64,000 bases of DNA from Alphaproteobacteria bacterium (GCA_016776605.1 JADHTB010000011.1:1-64000), one strand, 5' to 3'. Shown: positions 27,521 to 37,317, counted from the first letter of the stretch. The notes: a model not told the origin generated them from the letters alone. Numbers and translations: made by a program.

Positions 27521-30233
27521 CGGGACCAGCAACTGCCTTCAATTGATAGATCAGGTCCAGGGCCTGGCGGGGGCTGAGGCTGTCGGGCGATATGTCGGCA
27601 AGCGCTAATTCGACCGCCGACGGTTCGTTGGTGCTTCGGCTGGCGGCGGAGGCCGGCCTGATGGCGGCGAAAAGCGGCAGGTCGTCGGCCAGGCGGGCGG
27701 CGCCTTCGCGGCCCAGCGCCTCGCCATCTTCCAGACCGGCCAGCACCACCTCGGCCCGCCCAATCACCGAGGGCGGCAGGCCCGCCAGTTTGGCCACCTG
27801 GATGCCGTAGGAGCGGTCCGCCGCACCGGGCGCGACCTCGTGCAGGAAGACCACGTCGCCCAGCCATTCCTTGACCCGCATGGTGACGTTGGCCAGGCCG
27901 TCCAGCTTGCCGGCCAGGGCGGTCAACTCGTGATAATGGGTCGCGAACAAGGCCCGGCAGCCATTCACCTCGTGCAGATGTTCCACCGCCGCCCAGGCGA
28001 TGGACAGGCCGTCATAGGTCGCCGTGCCCCGGCCAATCTCGTCCAGGATGACCAGGGAGTGCTGCGTGGACTGGTTCAGAATGGCGGCGGCTTCCACCAT
28101 TTCCACCATGAAGGTGGACCGCCCCCGCGCCAGATCGTCCGCCGCGCCGACCCGGCTGAACAGACGGTCCACGGTGCCCATGTGAACCCGGGCCGCGGGC
28201 ACATAGCTGCCCATCTGGGCCAGAATGGCGATCAGCGCGTTTTGCCGCAAAAAGGTGCTTTTGCCGGCCATATTAGGGCCGGTGACCAGCCAGATCCGGG
28301 CTTCATCATCCGCCCCCCCACCTGCTTCAGTACCCAGACTGCAATCGTTGGCGATAAAGGCGCCCTGGTTGCGCGCCGTCAGCGACGCCTCGACCACCGG
28401 ATGGCGGCCGCCCTCGATTTGGAAGGCCTGGCTGTCGTCCACCACGGGGCGGCAGAAACGCCCTGTGACGGCCATTTCGCCGTTGGCGGCGGCAACGTCC
28501 AGGGCCGCCATGGCCTCGCCGGCCTGGCCGATGGCCTCGGCCCCGGCCAACACCGCTGCCGCCAGTTCGGCGAATAATTCCAGCTCCAGGGCCAGGGCCT
28601 TGTCCGCGCTCTCGGCAATACGGCGTTCCAGGTCACCCAGCCCCACGGTGGAAAAGCGCACCACGTTGGCCATGGTCTGGCGATGGATAAAGACTTCGTT
28701 CAAGGGCGCGGCCATCATGCCCTCGCCTCGACGCGCCGCAACCTCGATGAAATAGCCCAGCACCCGGTTATGCTTGATCTTCAGGTTGTCGATCCCGGCC
28801 TGCTGGCGATAGTCCCCTTCCAAACCCACGATCAGCTTGCGCGAGGCATCACGCAGGCCGCGCAATTCATCCAGATCGGGCCGGTAGCCAGGGGCGATGA
28901 AGCCGCCATCCCGGTTGGTCATGGGCAGTTCCGGGGCCAGGGCGTTGGACAATTCATCCACCAGGGCATCGTGCCGGCCCAGATCACTGGCCGCGGCATT
29001 GATGCCATCGGGGGGCAGGGGCAGCTCTGCCGCCGCCAACAGCCGGCCCAGGTCATGGGCCGCGGTCAGGCCATCGCGAATGGCGGCCAGGTCCCGTGGT
29101 CCGCCGCGCTCCAAGCCCAGACGGGCCAGGGACCGCGCCATGTCCGGGGCCTGGCGCAAGGTGGCGCGCACGTCCTGGCGCAGGCGTTCGCCGGCAATAA
29201 AATAATCCACCATATCCAGGCGCCGGTTGATGGCCAGGGGTGCGATGAGCGGGGCGGAGAGATGCCGGATCAACAGCCGCGCGCCGGGCCCCGTCACGGT
29301 GCGGTCGATGGTGGCCAGCAGACTGCCCCGCACATCACCCGCCAGGGTTCGGGTCAGTTCCAGATTGCGCCGGGTCGCCGGGTCGATCGCCATGGCCTCG
29401 CGGGTTTCCATCTGGCGCGGGGGCGAGAGGCGTGGCAGGCGACCCACCTGGGTCATTTCCAGGTATTCCACCAGGGCGCCGCAGGCCGCCAGTTCAGCCC
29501 GGCTGAAATCACCAAAGGCATCCAGGGCGGCAACCTTGTACAAAGCTTTCAGGCGTCTTTCGCCCGAACCTGAATCAAAGCGGGCGTCGGCATAGGGTGT
29601 GATCCGCTCGGCCCAGTCCTGGCGCCACTCACCCCCACTCGTATCGGCCACCGGCGCCGCCAACAGCGCGTCCGAGACCACCAATTCCCCCGGCGACAGG
29701 CGGGCCAGTTCAGAGGCAATGGCCTCCGCCTCAACCCGCGCGGTGAGGAATTCGGCGGTGGACAGGTCCAGCCAGGCCAGGGCATGGGCGCCCCGCACCC
29801 GGGCCAGGACGGCCAGATAATTGTTGGCGCGGGCATCCAGCAAGGTTTCTTCGGTCAAGGTGCCCGGCGTCACCAGGCGTACCACGGCGCGCTGGACCAC
29901 CGATTTGCCGCCGCGTTTTTTCGCCTCCGCCGGGTCCTCCGTCTGCTCGCAGACCGCGACGCGGAACCCTTTGCGGATCAGCCGCGACAGATAGCTATCG
30001 GCGGCATGCACCGGTACGCCGCACATGGGGATATCGGCGCCCAGATGCTTGCCCCGTTTGGTCAGGGTAATATCCAGGGCCTCGGACGCCTTTACCGCGT
30101 CGTCAAAGAACATCTCATAGAAATCGCCCATGCGGTAGAACAGCAGGCAGTCCGCATACTGCCCTTTGATCGCCAGGAACTGTTCCATCATGGGCGTTGG
30201 CTTGTCAGTCCCCGCCGTGGGCAATGTGTTCAT
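27504..30233 (-). CDS. mutS: DNA mismatch repair protein MutS
   Basis: A 909-residue mismatch-recognition ATPase. The mismatch-binding FYEMF in [14 protein letters not shown] near residue 35 is the Phe-x-Glu motif. The Walker [10 protein letters not shown] lies near 647, with [16 protein letters not shown] as Walker B and ATHYHEL following. ATG 30233 leaves a short 14-residue lead before MMEQFLAIK. It is next to maeB in divergent orientation and glnD is 3 kb away, an order seen in related genomes. mutL is not in the window. Confidence 0.97.
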   Translation of the reverse strand: MNTLPTAGTDKPTPMMEQFLAIKGQYADCLLFYRMGDFYEMFFDDAVKASEALDITLTKRGKHLGADIPMCGVPVHAADSYLSRLIRKGFRVAVCEQTEDPAEAKKRGGKSVVQRAVVRLVTPGTLTEETLLDARANNYLAVLARVRGAHALAWLDLSTAEFLTARVEAEAIASELARLSPGELVVSDALLAAPVADTSGGEWRQDWAERITPYADARFDSGSGERRLKALYKVAALDAFGDFSRAELAACGALVEYLEMTQVGRLPRLSPPRQMETREAMAIDPATRRNLELTRTLAGDVRGSLLATIDRTVTGPGARLLIRHLSAPLIAPLAINRRLDMVDYFIAGERLRQDVRATLRQAPDMARSLARLGLERGGPRDLAAIRDGLTAAHDLGRLLAAAELPLPPDGINAAASDLGRHDALVDELSNALAPELPMTNRDGGFIAPGYRPDLDELRGLRDASRKLIVGLEGDYRQQAGIDNLKIKHNRVLGYFIEVAARRGEGMMAAPLNEVFIHRQTMANVVRFSTVGLGDLERRIAESADKALALELELFAELAAAVLAGAEAIGQAGEAMAALDVAAANGEMAVTGRFCRPVVDDSQAFQIEGGRHPVVEASLTARNQGAFIANDCSLGTEAGGGADDEARIWLVTGPNMAGKSTFLRQNALIAILAQMGSYVPAARVHMGTVDRLFSRVGAADDLARGRSTFMVEMVEAAAILNQSTQHSLVILDEIGRGTATYDGLSIAWAAVEHLHEVNGCRALFATHYHELTALAGKLDGLANVTMRVKEWLGDVVFLHEVAPGAADRSYGIQVAKLAGLPPSVIGRAEVVLAGLEDGEALGREGAARLADDLPLFAAIRPASAASRSTNEPSAVELALADISPDSLSPRQALDLIYQLKAVAGPGADEK

Positions 30234-30339
30234 GAAATACTCAATAAATTCAAAGTCCTGCCGAAATTCGCCAGAACCGAATACCGGCGAAGGCTAACAA
30301 ACCCCAGCACTTTTTTCCAGGGCGGCCCATCAGCTAACT

Positions 30340-30355
30340 TCAGACTGTAGTCTGA
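30340..30355. promoter_or_regulatory. Palindromic candidate operator between mutS and maeB
   Basis: TCAGACT-GT-AGTCTGA is a perfect 7-base inverted repeat with a 2-base spacer, placed in the divergent intergenic region about 170 bases before maeB. Its symmetry and size fit a dimeric regulator site; no regulator is identified. Confidence 0.35.
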
Positions 30356-30521
30356 TGCAGACGCTGTGTTACAATTGTCGGCTAACCATTTGAATTTATT
30401 GGCACGCCTGAAAGTGCTGTGATAGCTATCTACAAATACTGTATCGTTTGCCCGTATCGGGCGGCGTTCGCATTTGGCGGTCTGGATTTTCCGGCTGCCA
30501 AGGATTGAGGGAATAGCGAAA

Positions 30522-32783
30522 ATGGACAATACCTATCGCAATGAAGAGGCCTTGCGCTTTCATTCCGAGGGGCGGCCGGGCAAGCTGTCTATTTCGCCGA
30601 CCAAACCCATGGCGACCCAGCGGGATTTGAGCCTGGCCTATTCGCCGGGCGTGGCGGCGCCTTGTCTGCGCATCGTCGAAGATCCGGATCTGGCCTACGA
30701 CTATACCTCCAAGGGAAATTTGGTCGCCGTCATCTCCAACGGCACGGCGGTGCTGGGCCTGGGCAATCTAGGGCCGTTAGGCGCGAAGCCGGTAATGGAA
30801 GGCAAGGCGGTGCTGTTCAAGCGCTTCGCCGATGTGGATTCCATCGATATCGAGATTGATACCGAGGACGTGGACGAATTCGTCAACTGCGTGCGCTTTC
30901 TGGGCAAGGGCTTTGGCGGCATCAATCTGGAAGATATCCGCGCCCCCGATTGTTTCGTGATCGAACAGCGCCTGCGCGAATTGATGGACATCCCCGTCTT
31001 TCACGACGACCAACACGGCACGGCGATCATTGCCGCCGCCGGGCTGATCAATGCGCTGGATCTGACCGGGCGCGACATGGCGGATACCAGGCTGGTGGTG
31101 AACGGCGCCGGCTCGGCCGGTATCGCCTGTGTCGAACTGGTCAAGGCCCTGGGCATGAAGAGCGACAATGTCATCGTTTGCGATACCAGGGGGGTGATCT
31201 ATCAGGGTCGGGAAGACGGCATGAACCAGTGGAAATCGGCCCATGCGGCGGCGACCGATTTGCGCACCCTGGACGAGGCCATGAGTGGCGCCGACGTGGT
31301 CTTTGGCCTGTCCGCCCGTGGCGCGTTGTCGCCGGCCATGGTTGCGTCCATGGCGCCAAAGCCGATCATTTTCGCCATGGCTAATCCCGATCCGGAGGTC
31401 ACGCCCGAGGAGGTCGCTGAAGTACGCGGCGACGCCATCGTGGCCACGGGGCGGTCCGATTATCCCAACCAGGTCAACAACGTCCTGGGCTTCCCCTATA
31501 TTTTTCGCGGCGCCCTGGATGTGCGCGCTGTTTCCATCAACGAGGAAATGAAGATCGCCGCTGCCCAGGCCCTGGCGTTACTGGCCCGCCAGGATGTGCC
31601 GGACGAAGTGGCGGAAGCCTATGGCAAGACCAGCATGCGTTATGGCCCGGAATATATCATCCCCGCGCCCTTTGATCCGCGCCTGATGACGGAAATACCC
31701 ATGGCCGTGGCCAAGGCGGCGATCCGCTCCGGCGTTGCCCGCCGGGACATCGAGGACGAGGCGGCCTACGCACTGGAACTGCGCCAGCGGCTGGATCCCA
31801 CCGCTGGTACCCTGCAATTGATCTTTGATCAGGTGCGGACCGCGAACAAGCGGGTGGTCTTTGCCGAGGGCGAGGAGGAGCGGGTGATCCGCGCCGCGCT
31901 CAGCTTTTACGAGTCCGGCTATGGCACCCCGGTGCTGATCGGCCGCGAGGACCGCGTGGCCGAGACCATGGAACGGTTGGGCCTGGAAAGTCTGGAAGGG
32001 GTGGAAATCCTCAACGCGCGGCTAAGCCAGGAACGCAACGACCGCTATTCCGATTTCCTGTACGAGCGTTTGCAGCGCCGTGGTTATCTGTATCGGGATT
32101 GCCAGCGTCTGGTCAATCAGGACCGCAACATCTATGCCTCCTGCATGGTGGCCGTGGGTGACGCGGATGCTCTGGTGACCGGGGTTACGCGCAGTTACAA
32201 CGCGGCTTATGACGATGTGCGCCGGGTCATCGATGCACAGCCCGGGCGGCGGGTCTTTGGCCTGTCCATGGTGCTGGCACGCGGCCAGACGGTATTCGTG
32301 GCGGATACCACCGTGCACGAGCTGCCGTCCTCGGTGGAGATGGCGGATATCGCCATGCAAACGGCCGCGGTCGCCCGCCGTCTGGGGCACGAGCCGCGGG
32401 TCGCCATGCTGTCCTATTCAAACTTTGGCGACCCCGGCTGGGCTTCCTCCAACCGGGTACGCGAGGCGGTTTCGCTGATGGATTCCAGGGTCACCGACTT
32501 TGAATACGACGGCGAGATGTCCGCTGATGTGGCCCTGAACCCGGAATTGAAGACGCTATATCCCTTCTGCCGCCTGTCGGGGCCGGCAAACGTTCTGATC
32601 ATGCCGGCGCTCCATTCCGCCAACATCGCCTCCAAGCTGTTGCAGGAAATAGGCCGCTGTACGGTGATCGGGCCAATCCTGGTGGGTCTGTCAAAGCCGG
32701 TGCAAATTGCCGCCATGGGTGCCTCTGTCGGGGATCTGGTTAACATGGCCGCCCTTGCCGCGCATGAGGCCGCGCGCCAGTAG
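30522..32783 (+). CDS. maeB: Malic enzyme with phosphotransacetylase-like C-terminal domain
   Basis: A 753-residue fusion typical of proteobacterial NADP (or NAD) malic enzymes: an N-terminal catalytic part with SLAYSPGVAAPCL and GNLGPLGAKPVMEGKAVL, a cofactor motif NGAGSAG near 191, and from about residue 431 a phosphotransacetylase-like domain (VVFAEGEEERVIRAA) that usually regulates activity by acetyl-CoA. It decarboxylates malate to pyruvate. ATG 30522 follows GAGGGA. The TAG stop is part of TAGAGCAGTT, a remnant of the dispersed repeat. Confidence 0.94.
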   Translation: MDNTYRNEEALRFHSEGRPGKLSISPTKPMATQRDLSLAYSPGVAAPCLRIVEDPDLAYDYTSKGNLVAVISNGTAVLGLGNLGPLGAKPVMEGKAVLFKRFADVDSIDIEIDTEDVDEFVNCVRFLGKGFGGINLEDIRAPDCFVIEQRLRELMDIPVFHDDQHGTAIIAAAGLINALDLTGRDMADTRLVVNGAGSAGIACVELVKALGMKSDNVIVCDTRGVIYQGREDGMNQWKSAHAAATDLRTLDEAMSGADVVFGLSARGALSPAMVASMAPKPIIFAMANPDPEVTPEEVAEVRGDAIVATGRSDYPNQVNNVLGFPYIFRGALDVRAVSINEEMKIAAAQALALLARQDVPDEVAEAYGKTSMRYGPEYIIPAPFDPRLMTEIPMAVAKAAIRSGVARRDIEDEAAYALELRQRLDPTAGTLQLIFDQVRTANKRVVFAEGEEERVIRAALSFYESGYGTPVLIGREDRVAETMERLGLESLEGVEILNARLSQERNDRYSDFLYERLQRRGYLYRDCQRLVNQDRNIYASCMVAVGDADALVTGVTRSYNAAYDDVRRVIDAQPGRRVFGLSMVLARGQTVFVADTTVHELPSSVEMADIAMQTAAVARRLGHEPRVAMLSYSNFGDPGWASSNRVREAVSLMDSRVTDFEYDGEMSADVALNPELKTLYPFCRLSGPANVLIMPALHSANIASKLLQEIGRCTVIGPILVGLSKPVQIAAMGASVGDLVNMAALAAHEAARQ

Positions 32784-32799
32784 AGCAGTTCCGCCGGTC

Positions 32800-33840
32800 T
32801 TATTTTAGATCGGCGCCAACGGCTTCGGAAATAGTGCTGAAGCCGTCCTGGCGCAGGCGTTGGGCCAGGCCCTTGGTGATGGCGGGGATCAGGCCGGGAC
32901 CTTGATAAACCAGGCCGGTATACAGCTGGATCAAGGACGCGCCATTGCGAATTTTGCTATAGGCGGTGTCCGCGCTGTCGATGCCGCCGACGCCGATCAG
33001 GGGGATGCGGCCTCCCGTATGGCGATAAAAGGCGGCCAGTTGCGCAGTGGAGAATTCGAACAGGGGCCGCCCGCTCAAACCGCCCGTTTCGCTGCGATGG
33101 GGGCTTTTCAGTCCATCGCGCAGGCCGACGGTGGTATTGCCGATGATCACGCCGTCCACCGCCAGGGCCGTCAGGGTTGCCGCCAGATCGGCCAGGCCGT
33201 CGTTGTCAAAATCGGGGGCGATCTTGACCAGAACGGGGGGCGGATTTGCGCGGGCCCGGCGCACGCCATCCAGCAGGGCCTCCAGATGTTCTCGTGTTTG
33301 CAAGTCCCGCAAACCAGGCGTGTTGGGCGAAGATACGTTGATCACTACATAGTCGGCCAGGGCCCCCAATGCCGCCATCCCGGCGGCATAGTCGGCGATC
33401 CGGTCTTCGCTGTCCTTGTTGGCGCCCAAATTAGCACCCAGCAGGAAGCGCCGGTTTTGCAATGACCCCAGGCGCCGGGCCACCGCATCCAGGCCATCGT
33501 TGTTGAAGCCGTTACGATTTATCACCGCGCGGTCGGCGCTGAGGCGAAACAACCGGGGCCGGGGATTGCCCGGCTGTGGTTGCGGCGTAACGGAGCCGAT
33601 TTCGACAAAGCTGAAGCCCATGCGCGCGATTTGTTCCGGCACCTCGGCATTCTTGTCAAAGCCGGCCGCGATACCAAGGGGGGTGGGGAAGTCCAGGCCC
33701 CAATGGCGGCTGGCTAAAATGGCATCGTGGCTGGGCGCGACCCTTGGGCCCAGACCCAGACCCAGGGCGCGGATGGTCAGACGATGGGCGGTTTCAGGGT
33801 CCAGCAGGTGCAGCAACCGGGTGCCCAGGCCCCAGATCAT
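32800..33840 (-). CDS. pyrD: Dihydroorotate dehydrogenase (quinone), class 2
   Basis: A 346-residue membrane-associated flavoenzyme that oxidises dihydroorotate to orotate using ubiquinone. The N-terminal helix (IWGLGTRLLHLLDPETAHRL) is the class 2 membrane anchor. The catalytic serine lies in NVSSPNTPGLR, and GVGGI with YTGLVYQGP binds FMN phosphate. Its ATG (33840) overlaps the purK TGA as ATGA, so it is translated after purK; joining pyrimidine to purine synthesis in one operon is less usual. Confidence 0.95.
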   Translation of the reverse strand: MIWGLGTRLLHLLDPETAHRLTIRALGLGLGPRVAPSHDAILASRHWGLDFPTPLGIAAGFDKNAEVPEQIARMGFSFVEIGSVTPQPQPGNPRPRLFRLSADRAVINRNGFNNDGLDAVARRLGSLQNRRFLLGANLGANKDSEDRIADYAAGMAALGALADYVVINVSSPNTPGLRDLQTREHLEALLDGVRRARANPPPVLVKIAPDFDNDGLADLAATLTALAVDGVIIGNTTVGLRDGLKSPHRSETGGLSGRPLFEFSTAQLAAFYRHTGGRIPLIGVGGIDSADTAYSKIRNGASLIQLYTGLVYQGPGLIPAITKGLAQRLRQDGFSTISEAVGADLK

Positions 33841-34916
33841 GGCGCAGCATTCCACGGAATAACCCGCGTGACGTGGCCCATCTTGCGGCCCGGGCGCACC
33901 TCCGTCTTGCCGTAAAGATGCACATGGGCGCCCGGCTCCGCTAACAGGCCGGGTACCCGGCCCACATCGTCGCCAATCAGATTTTGCATCTCAACCCGGC
34001 CCAGCAGCGCCATTGCGCCAAGGGGCAGGCCGCAGATGGCCCGGATGTGCTGTTCGAACTGGCTGGTCACCGCGCCCTCGATGCTCCAGTGGCCGGAATT
34101 ATGCACCCGGGGGGCGATCTCATTCACCAGCAATTCGTCACCCACGACGAACATTTCCACCGCCAGCACGCCGACATAATCCAGCGCCGTGGCCAGATCC
34201 GTGGCGATGGCGATGGCGCGCCCGGCTTGCAGCGTATCCAAATCCGCCGGCACCACCGATCTATCCAAAATATGATTTCGGTGGTGGTTGGCGATGGGGG
34301 GATAGGTCGCGATGGTGCCGTCCAGGGCGCGCGCGGCGATGACGGAAATTTCGCCATCAAAAGGGATATAGCCTTCCAGGATCGATGCTGCCCCGCCAAG
34401 GGCCTGCCAGGCCTGATCCAAGTCGGACGCCTGCTCCAACATAACCTGGCCTTTGCCGTCATAGCCCAGGCGCCGGGTCTTCAGCACTGCCCGGGGGCCG
34501 ATCCGGGCCATGGCGCCTTTTAAATCATCCAGGCTGTCCACGGCTGCATAAGGCGCGGTGGCGGCGCCGACACTGTTGGCGAAGTCTTTTTCCACCAGGC
34601 GGTCCTGGGCCGTGGCCAGGGCACGGGCGCCGGGGCGCACGGGTACCCGTTGGGCCAGGAATTCCAGACAGGCGGCGGGAACGTTCTCAAACTCCAATGT
34701 CACCACGTCGACCGATCCGGCGAAGGCGCCCAGGGCAGCCTCGTCCAGATAATCCGCGATGGTGACAGCCTCGACGACCTGTGCCGCGGGGGGGCGCGCC
34801 TCCGGCCCGAAGATATGACAGCGAAAGCCAAGCGGGGCCGCCGCCAGGGCCAGCATCCGGCCCAATTGGCCGCCGCCCAGAATGCCGATGCGGCTACCGG
34901 GGGGAAGGGGGGCCAT
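33837..34916 (-). CDS. purK: N5-carboxyaminoimidazole ribonucleotide synthase
   Basis: A 359-residue ATP-grasp enzyme that carboxylates AIR with bicarbonate to N5-CAIR in purine synthesis. The start GSRIGILGGGQLGRMLALAA is diagnostic; VLKTRRLGYDGKGQ carries the ATP-grasp lysine and loop, and NEIAPRVHNSGHW is the C-terminal signature. It begins five bases after purE ends, and its stop overlaps the pyrD start. Confidence 0.97.
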   Translation of the reverse strand: MAPLPPGSRIGILGGGQLGRMLALAAAPLGFRCHIFGPEARPPAAQVVEAVTIADYLDEAALGAFAGSVDVVTLEFENVPAACLEFLAQRVPVRPGARALATAQDRLVEKDFANSVGAATAPYAAVDSLDDLKGAMARIGPRAVLKTRRLGYDGKGQVMLEQASDLDQAWQALGGAASILEGYIPFDGEISVIAARALDGTIATYPPIANHHRNHILDRSVVPADLDTLQAGRAIAIATDLATALDYVGVLAVEMFVVGDELLVNEIAPRVHNSGHWSIEGAVTSQFEQHIRAICGLPLGAMALLGRVEMQNLIGDDVGRVPGLLAEPGAHVHLYGKTEVRPGRKMGHVTRVIPWNAAP

Positions 34917-34921
34917 TTCTG

Positions 34922-35416
34922 TCAGTCCTCGGCGGGATGATCTGGCACGGCATCGGTTTGCCGGGCGCGCCAGGCTGCCAATGCGGTGGCAATGTCGGGA
35001 TTGTGCAACGCCAGAATAGCGGCGGCCAGCAGGCCGGCATTGGTGGCGCCGGCGCGGCCGATGGCCAGGGTGCCCACCGGAATGCCGGCGGGCATCTGTA
35101 CGATGGAGAGCAGGCTATCCATGCCTTGCAAAGCCTTGCTTTCCACCGGCACGCCCAGCACCGGCAAATTGGTCATGGAGGCGGCCATGCCCGGCAGATG
35201 GGCCGCCCCGCCGGCGCCGGCGATGATCACCGAAAGGCCCCGTTCGGCGGCCGAGGCGGCATAATCATAAAGCCGTTTCGGCGTGCGGTGTGCGGATACC
35301 ACCCGGCTTTCCACCGCGACGCCCAATTCTTCCAGAACCTCGACCGCATGGCGCATGGTCGGCCAGTCAGAGCGGCTGCCCATGATAACCCCGACCTGCG
35401 GCTCGGTTTTTGCCAT
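34922..35416 (-). CDS. purE: N5-carboxyaminoimidazole ribonucleotide mutase
   Basis: A 164-residue class I PurE that converts N5-CAIR to [18 protein letters not shown], the VVSAHRTP motif and [11 protein letters not shown] are present. GGAG lies about eight bases before the ATG. It heads the purE-purK-pyrD operon, and a dispersed repeat (35432-35539) begins only 15 bases before its start codon, so the promoter must lie within or beyond that repeat. Confidence 0.97.
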   Translation of the reverse strand: MAKTEPQVGVIMGSRSDWPTMRHAVEVLEELGVAVESRVVSAHRTPKRLYDYAASAAERGLSVIIAGAGGAAHLPGMAASMTNLPVLGVPVESKALQGMDSLLSIVQMPAGIPVGTLAIGRAGATNAGLLAAAILALHNPDIATALAAWRARQTDAVPDHPAED

Positions 35417-35431
35417 ATCTGTATCTCCGCG

Positions 35432-35539
35432 CTAGAGCGCATTCGAAGAAAATGCGCTCGGACTCTTAAAAATAGAGCAATTGAACCAATCACTTAAGTC
35501 GCGAGAGCGACTCCAATTAATTGAAAATTGCTCTAATTC
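35432..35539 (+). repeat. Dispersed palindromic repeat, copy B (most complete)
   Basis: From left: hairpin GAGCGCATTCGAAGAAAATGCGCTC (35435-35459), then GGACTCTTAAAAATAGAGCAA, TTGAACCAATCACTTAAGTCGC, mini-hairpin AGTCGC-GAGA-GCGACT (35497-35512), CCAATTAATTG, and the end AAAATTGCTCTAATTC, which is complementary to the internal AGAGCAATT. It occupies the leader of purE. Confidence 0.85.
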
Positions 35540-35862
35540 AGCATATTACGTCGTGGCCTGACCCTTCGGCGGGCCATTTTAGCCTGGGATTATAGGTCCT
35601 TGGCAGGCTTTGACCCACCCCGAAATTCAACTGATGCGGCCTTAGGCATATGGTTCGCATGCACGCCGACCCGCTCTCCTCAAATATCCACCGCGTTCGT
35701 CTGGATAATCGCCTCGGCAATGTTAAGATAACTAATGTACAATGTCGCATTGGGATTAGCTGAAGGCTTTGTTAACCCCTGCTTTGTTACCCTTTAGACC
35801 AGATGACGATCTGTGCCCTGGCCGCGCATGATCTCCGGTACGGATAGGCAGACATTAAGCTG
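35540..35862. other. Intergenic region before the GGDEF gene; possible structured RNA
   Basis: A 323-base gap with no credible protein. Several stems can be drawn: GGCC...GGCC (35556-35575, followed by TTTT), GCCTG/CAGGC (35582-35608), GCAT/ATGC (35646-35662) and ATCCA/TGGAT (35686-35706). A small RNA gene, for example 6S RNA, is worth testing, but I could not match a known consensus. Confidence 0.3.
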
Positions 35863-36594
35863 ATGAAGATTACCGAAACCCGCCCGACAAGGGCCACGAC
35901 AGCGCAACGGCGCAGTCCCGCATCCGCGGCGGGCAGCTATGCGTCGTCTTCCAGTCTTGGCGGTGCGGCGCCGACGGATAGCGCCTCCGTCATGGGTATA
36001 CCGGAGCCGGAACTGACGCCAAAGGTGCGGCAGGCTATCATGACCTTGATGCAGGAGGTAGAGAACCTGCGGGCGGAGGTGGAGCGGGCGAACAGCCGCC
36101 TGGCCCATATGGAACGTCTGGCCGATCAGGATACCTTGGTTCCCGTTCCCAATCGCCGCGCATTCGTGCGGGAAATGAGCCGGGTTGCCTCGTATAACGA
36201 GCGTTATAATGCGGTTTCCAGCCTGGTTTATCTCGATCTGAACGATTTCAAAAATATCAATGACAAGCACGGCCATGCGGCCGGTGATGCGGCCCTGCTG
36301 CATGTGGCGAATGTCTTGTCCGAAAACTTGCGCGAATCTGATATGTTGGGGCGCCTTGGCGGCGACGAATTCGGCGTTATTCTCAGCCACACGGACGCAG
36401 ATCAGGCGGTGATAAAAGGCCGGCAGCTGGCCCAGGCAATTATGAATGCGCCTGTGGAACATGCTGGTGCGCAATTAACAATTTCAGCATCTTACGGCAT
36501 CGCGACATTTCGACAGGGCCAGTCGGCGCAGCAGGCCATGGATGCCGCGGACAAGGCCATGTATGCACAAAAAAAATTAAATAAAAATTCGTAG
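35863..36594 (+). CDS. GGDEF diguanylate cyclase
   Basis: A 243-residue soluble protein. After a Ser/Ala-rich disordered start of about 45 residues comes a short coiled coil (EVENLRAEVERANSRLAHMERLA) and then the GGDEF domain from about residue 88. The active site GGDEF is intact and the inhibitory-site RxxD (RESD) lies five residues before it, so c-di-GMP synthesis with product inhibition is expected. There is no sensory domain; the coiled coil probably dimerises it. It stands alone downstream of the unusual intergenic region. Confidence 0.9.
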   Translation: MKITETRPTRATTAQRRSPASAAGSYASSSSLGGAAPTDSASVMGIPEPELTPKVRQAIMTLMQEVENLRAEVERANSRLAHMERLADQDTLVPVPNRRAFVREMSRVASYNERYNAVSSLVYLDLNDFKNINDKHGHAAGDAALLHVANVLSENLRESDMLGRLGGDEFGVILSHTDADQAVIKGRQLAQAIMNAPVEHAGAQLTISASYGIATFRQGQSAQQAMDAADKAMYAQKKLNKNS

Positions 36595-36680
36595 GGGATG
36601 ATGCCGCGGGCCGCGCTGAACAAAATAAATTGTGCCGGCAAACGTACTTTAAACCGCCGCCGGCGAAACTTTACGAAGCT

Positions 36681-36878
36681 TCAGGCAATAATGTCCGGGA
36701 GCAATCGTGTCCGCAGGCTTCCAATCAGGTCACGCAACGCCAATTTACGCTTTTTCAAGCGCTGTAGCTGCAATTGGTCAAAGGTGACCTTCTCCACCAG
36801 AGCTGCAATCGCGCCGTCTAGATCGCGATGTTCCTGCAGCAATATGATGATTCGCGCTTCAATTTCGGTCTTTTCCAA
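36681..36878 (-). CDS. YdcH/DUF465 family small protein
   Basis: A 65-residue helical protein with the DUF465 (YdcH) pattern: LLQEHRDLDGAIAAL followed by LKKRKLALRDLI. The family forms short antiparallel helical hairpins and has no assigned function. The only in-frame start is TTG 36878. A second member lies 268 bases away on the other strand, pointing away from this one. Confidence 0.75.
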   Translation of the reverse strand: MEKTEIEARIIILLQEHRDLDGAIAALVEKVTFDQLQLQRLKKRKLALRDLIGSLRTRLLPDIIA

Positions 36879-37146
36879 GGACCTGCATTCCTTTGCTGCG
36901 GCGTTTGAACATCGGCCATGGGTGCATGGACCCGGCCAGACATTATATCCGAACTATACAAGGTCATTTGATGACGTCCATGAGCCATTTGGCCAGGGGC
37001 GCCGCCATTCGCCACTGGGCGGAAGAAGCCGGCGAAATGACCTGGCATGGCGTGGGCGGATTTTGACATAATGCGGCCTGAATTGCTTGCCGCGAATTCG
37101 TTCTGATGGTTAAATATGGAATCCTAATTTACCTAGGAGGCAAGGT

Positions 37147-37317
37147 ATGAAAGTAGAGACCGAGATTGACGATCTACGCCAGCGTCATCATACGCTGGAT
37201 GGGGAAATCGAGGTGGAAAGTACGCTGGTTTGCCCAGATGAAATACGGATCAGCTCTCTTAAAAAAGAGAAGCTGAAGATAAAAGACCTCATACGCGAGC
37301 TCGAAACGAGCGGCTAA
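37147..37317 (+). CDS. Second YdcH/DUF465-like small protein, 56 aa
   Basis: ATG 37147 follows a perfect AGGAGG site at six bases, and the frame encodes 56 residues: an N-terminal helix (IDDLRQRHHTLDGEIE) and a C-terminal helix (ISSLKKEKLKIKDLIRELE), the helical hairpin of DUF465 proteins. It is shorter than its neighbour at 36681-36878 and diverges from it. Strong ribosome-binding site and family pattern make it a real gene; function unknown. Confidence 0.8.
   Translation: MKVETEIDDLRQRHHTLDGEIEVESTLVCPDEIRISSLKKEKLKIKDLIRELETSG

Noticed and set aside
28683..29573. 296-codon frame opposite mutS
   Set aside because: Shadow; Gln/Gly/His-rich translation typical of antisense GC-rich DNA.
35538..35750. 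70-codon minus-strand frame upstream of purE
   Set aside because: Arg/Cys-scattered sequence, no ribosome-binding site and no hydrophobic or domain pattern; the region looks more like RNA or regulatory DNA.
36970..37065. 31-codon ORF MTSMSHLARGAAIRHW... on the plus strand
   Set aside because: Short with only a weak ribosome-binding site; could be real but not supportable.
36598..37071. 157-codon plus-strand frame after the GGDEF gene
   Set aside because: It runs antisense across the DUF465 gene and has no protein-like pattern.
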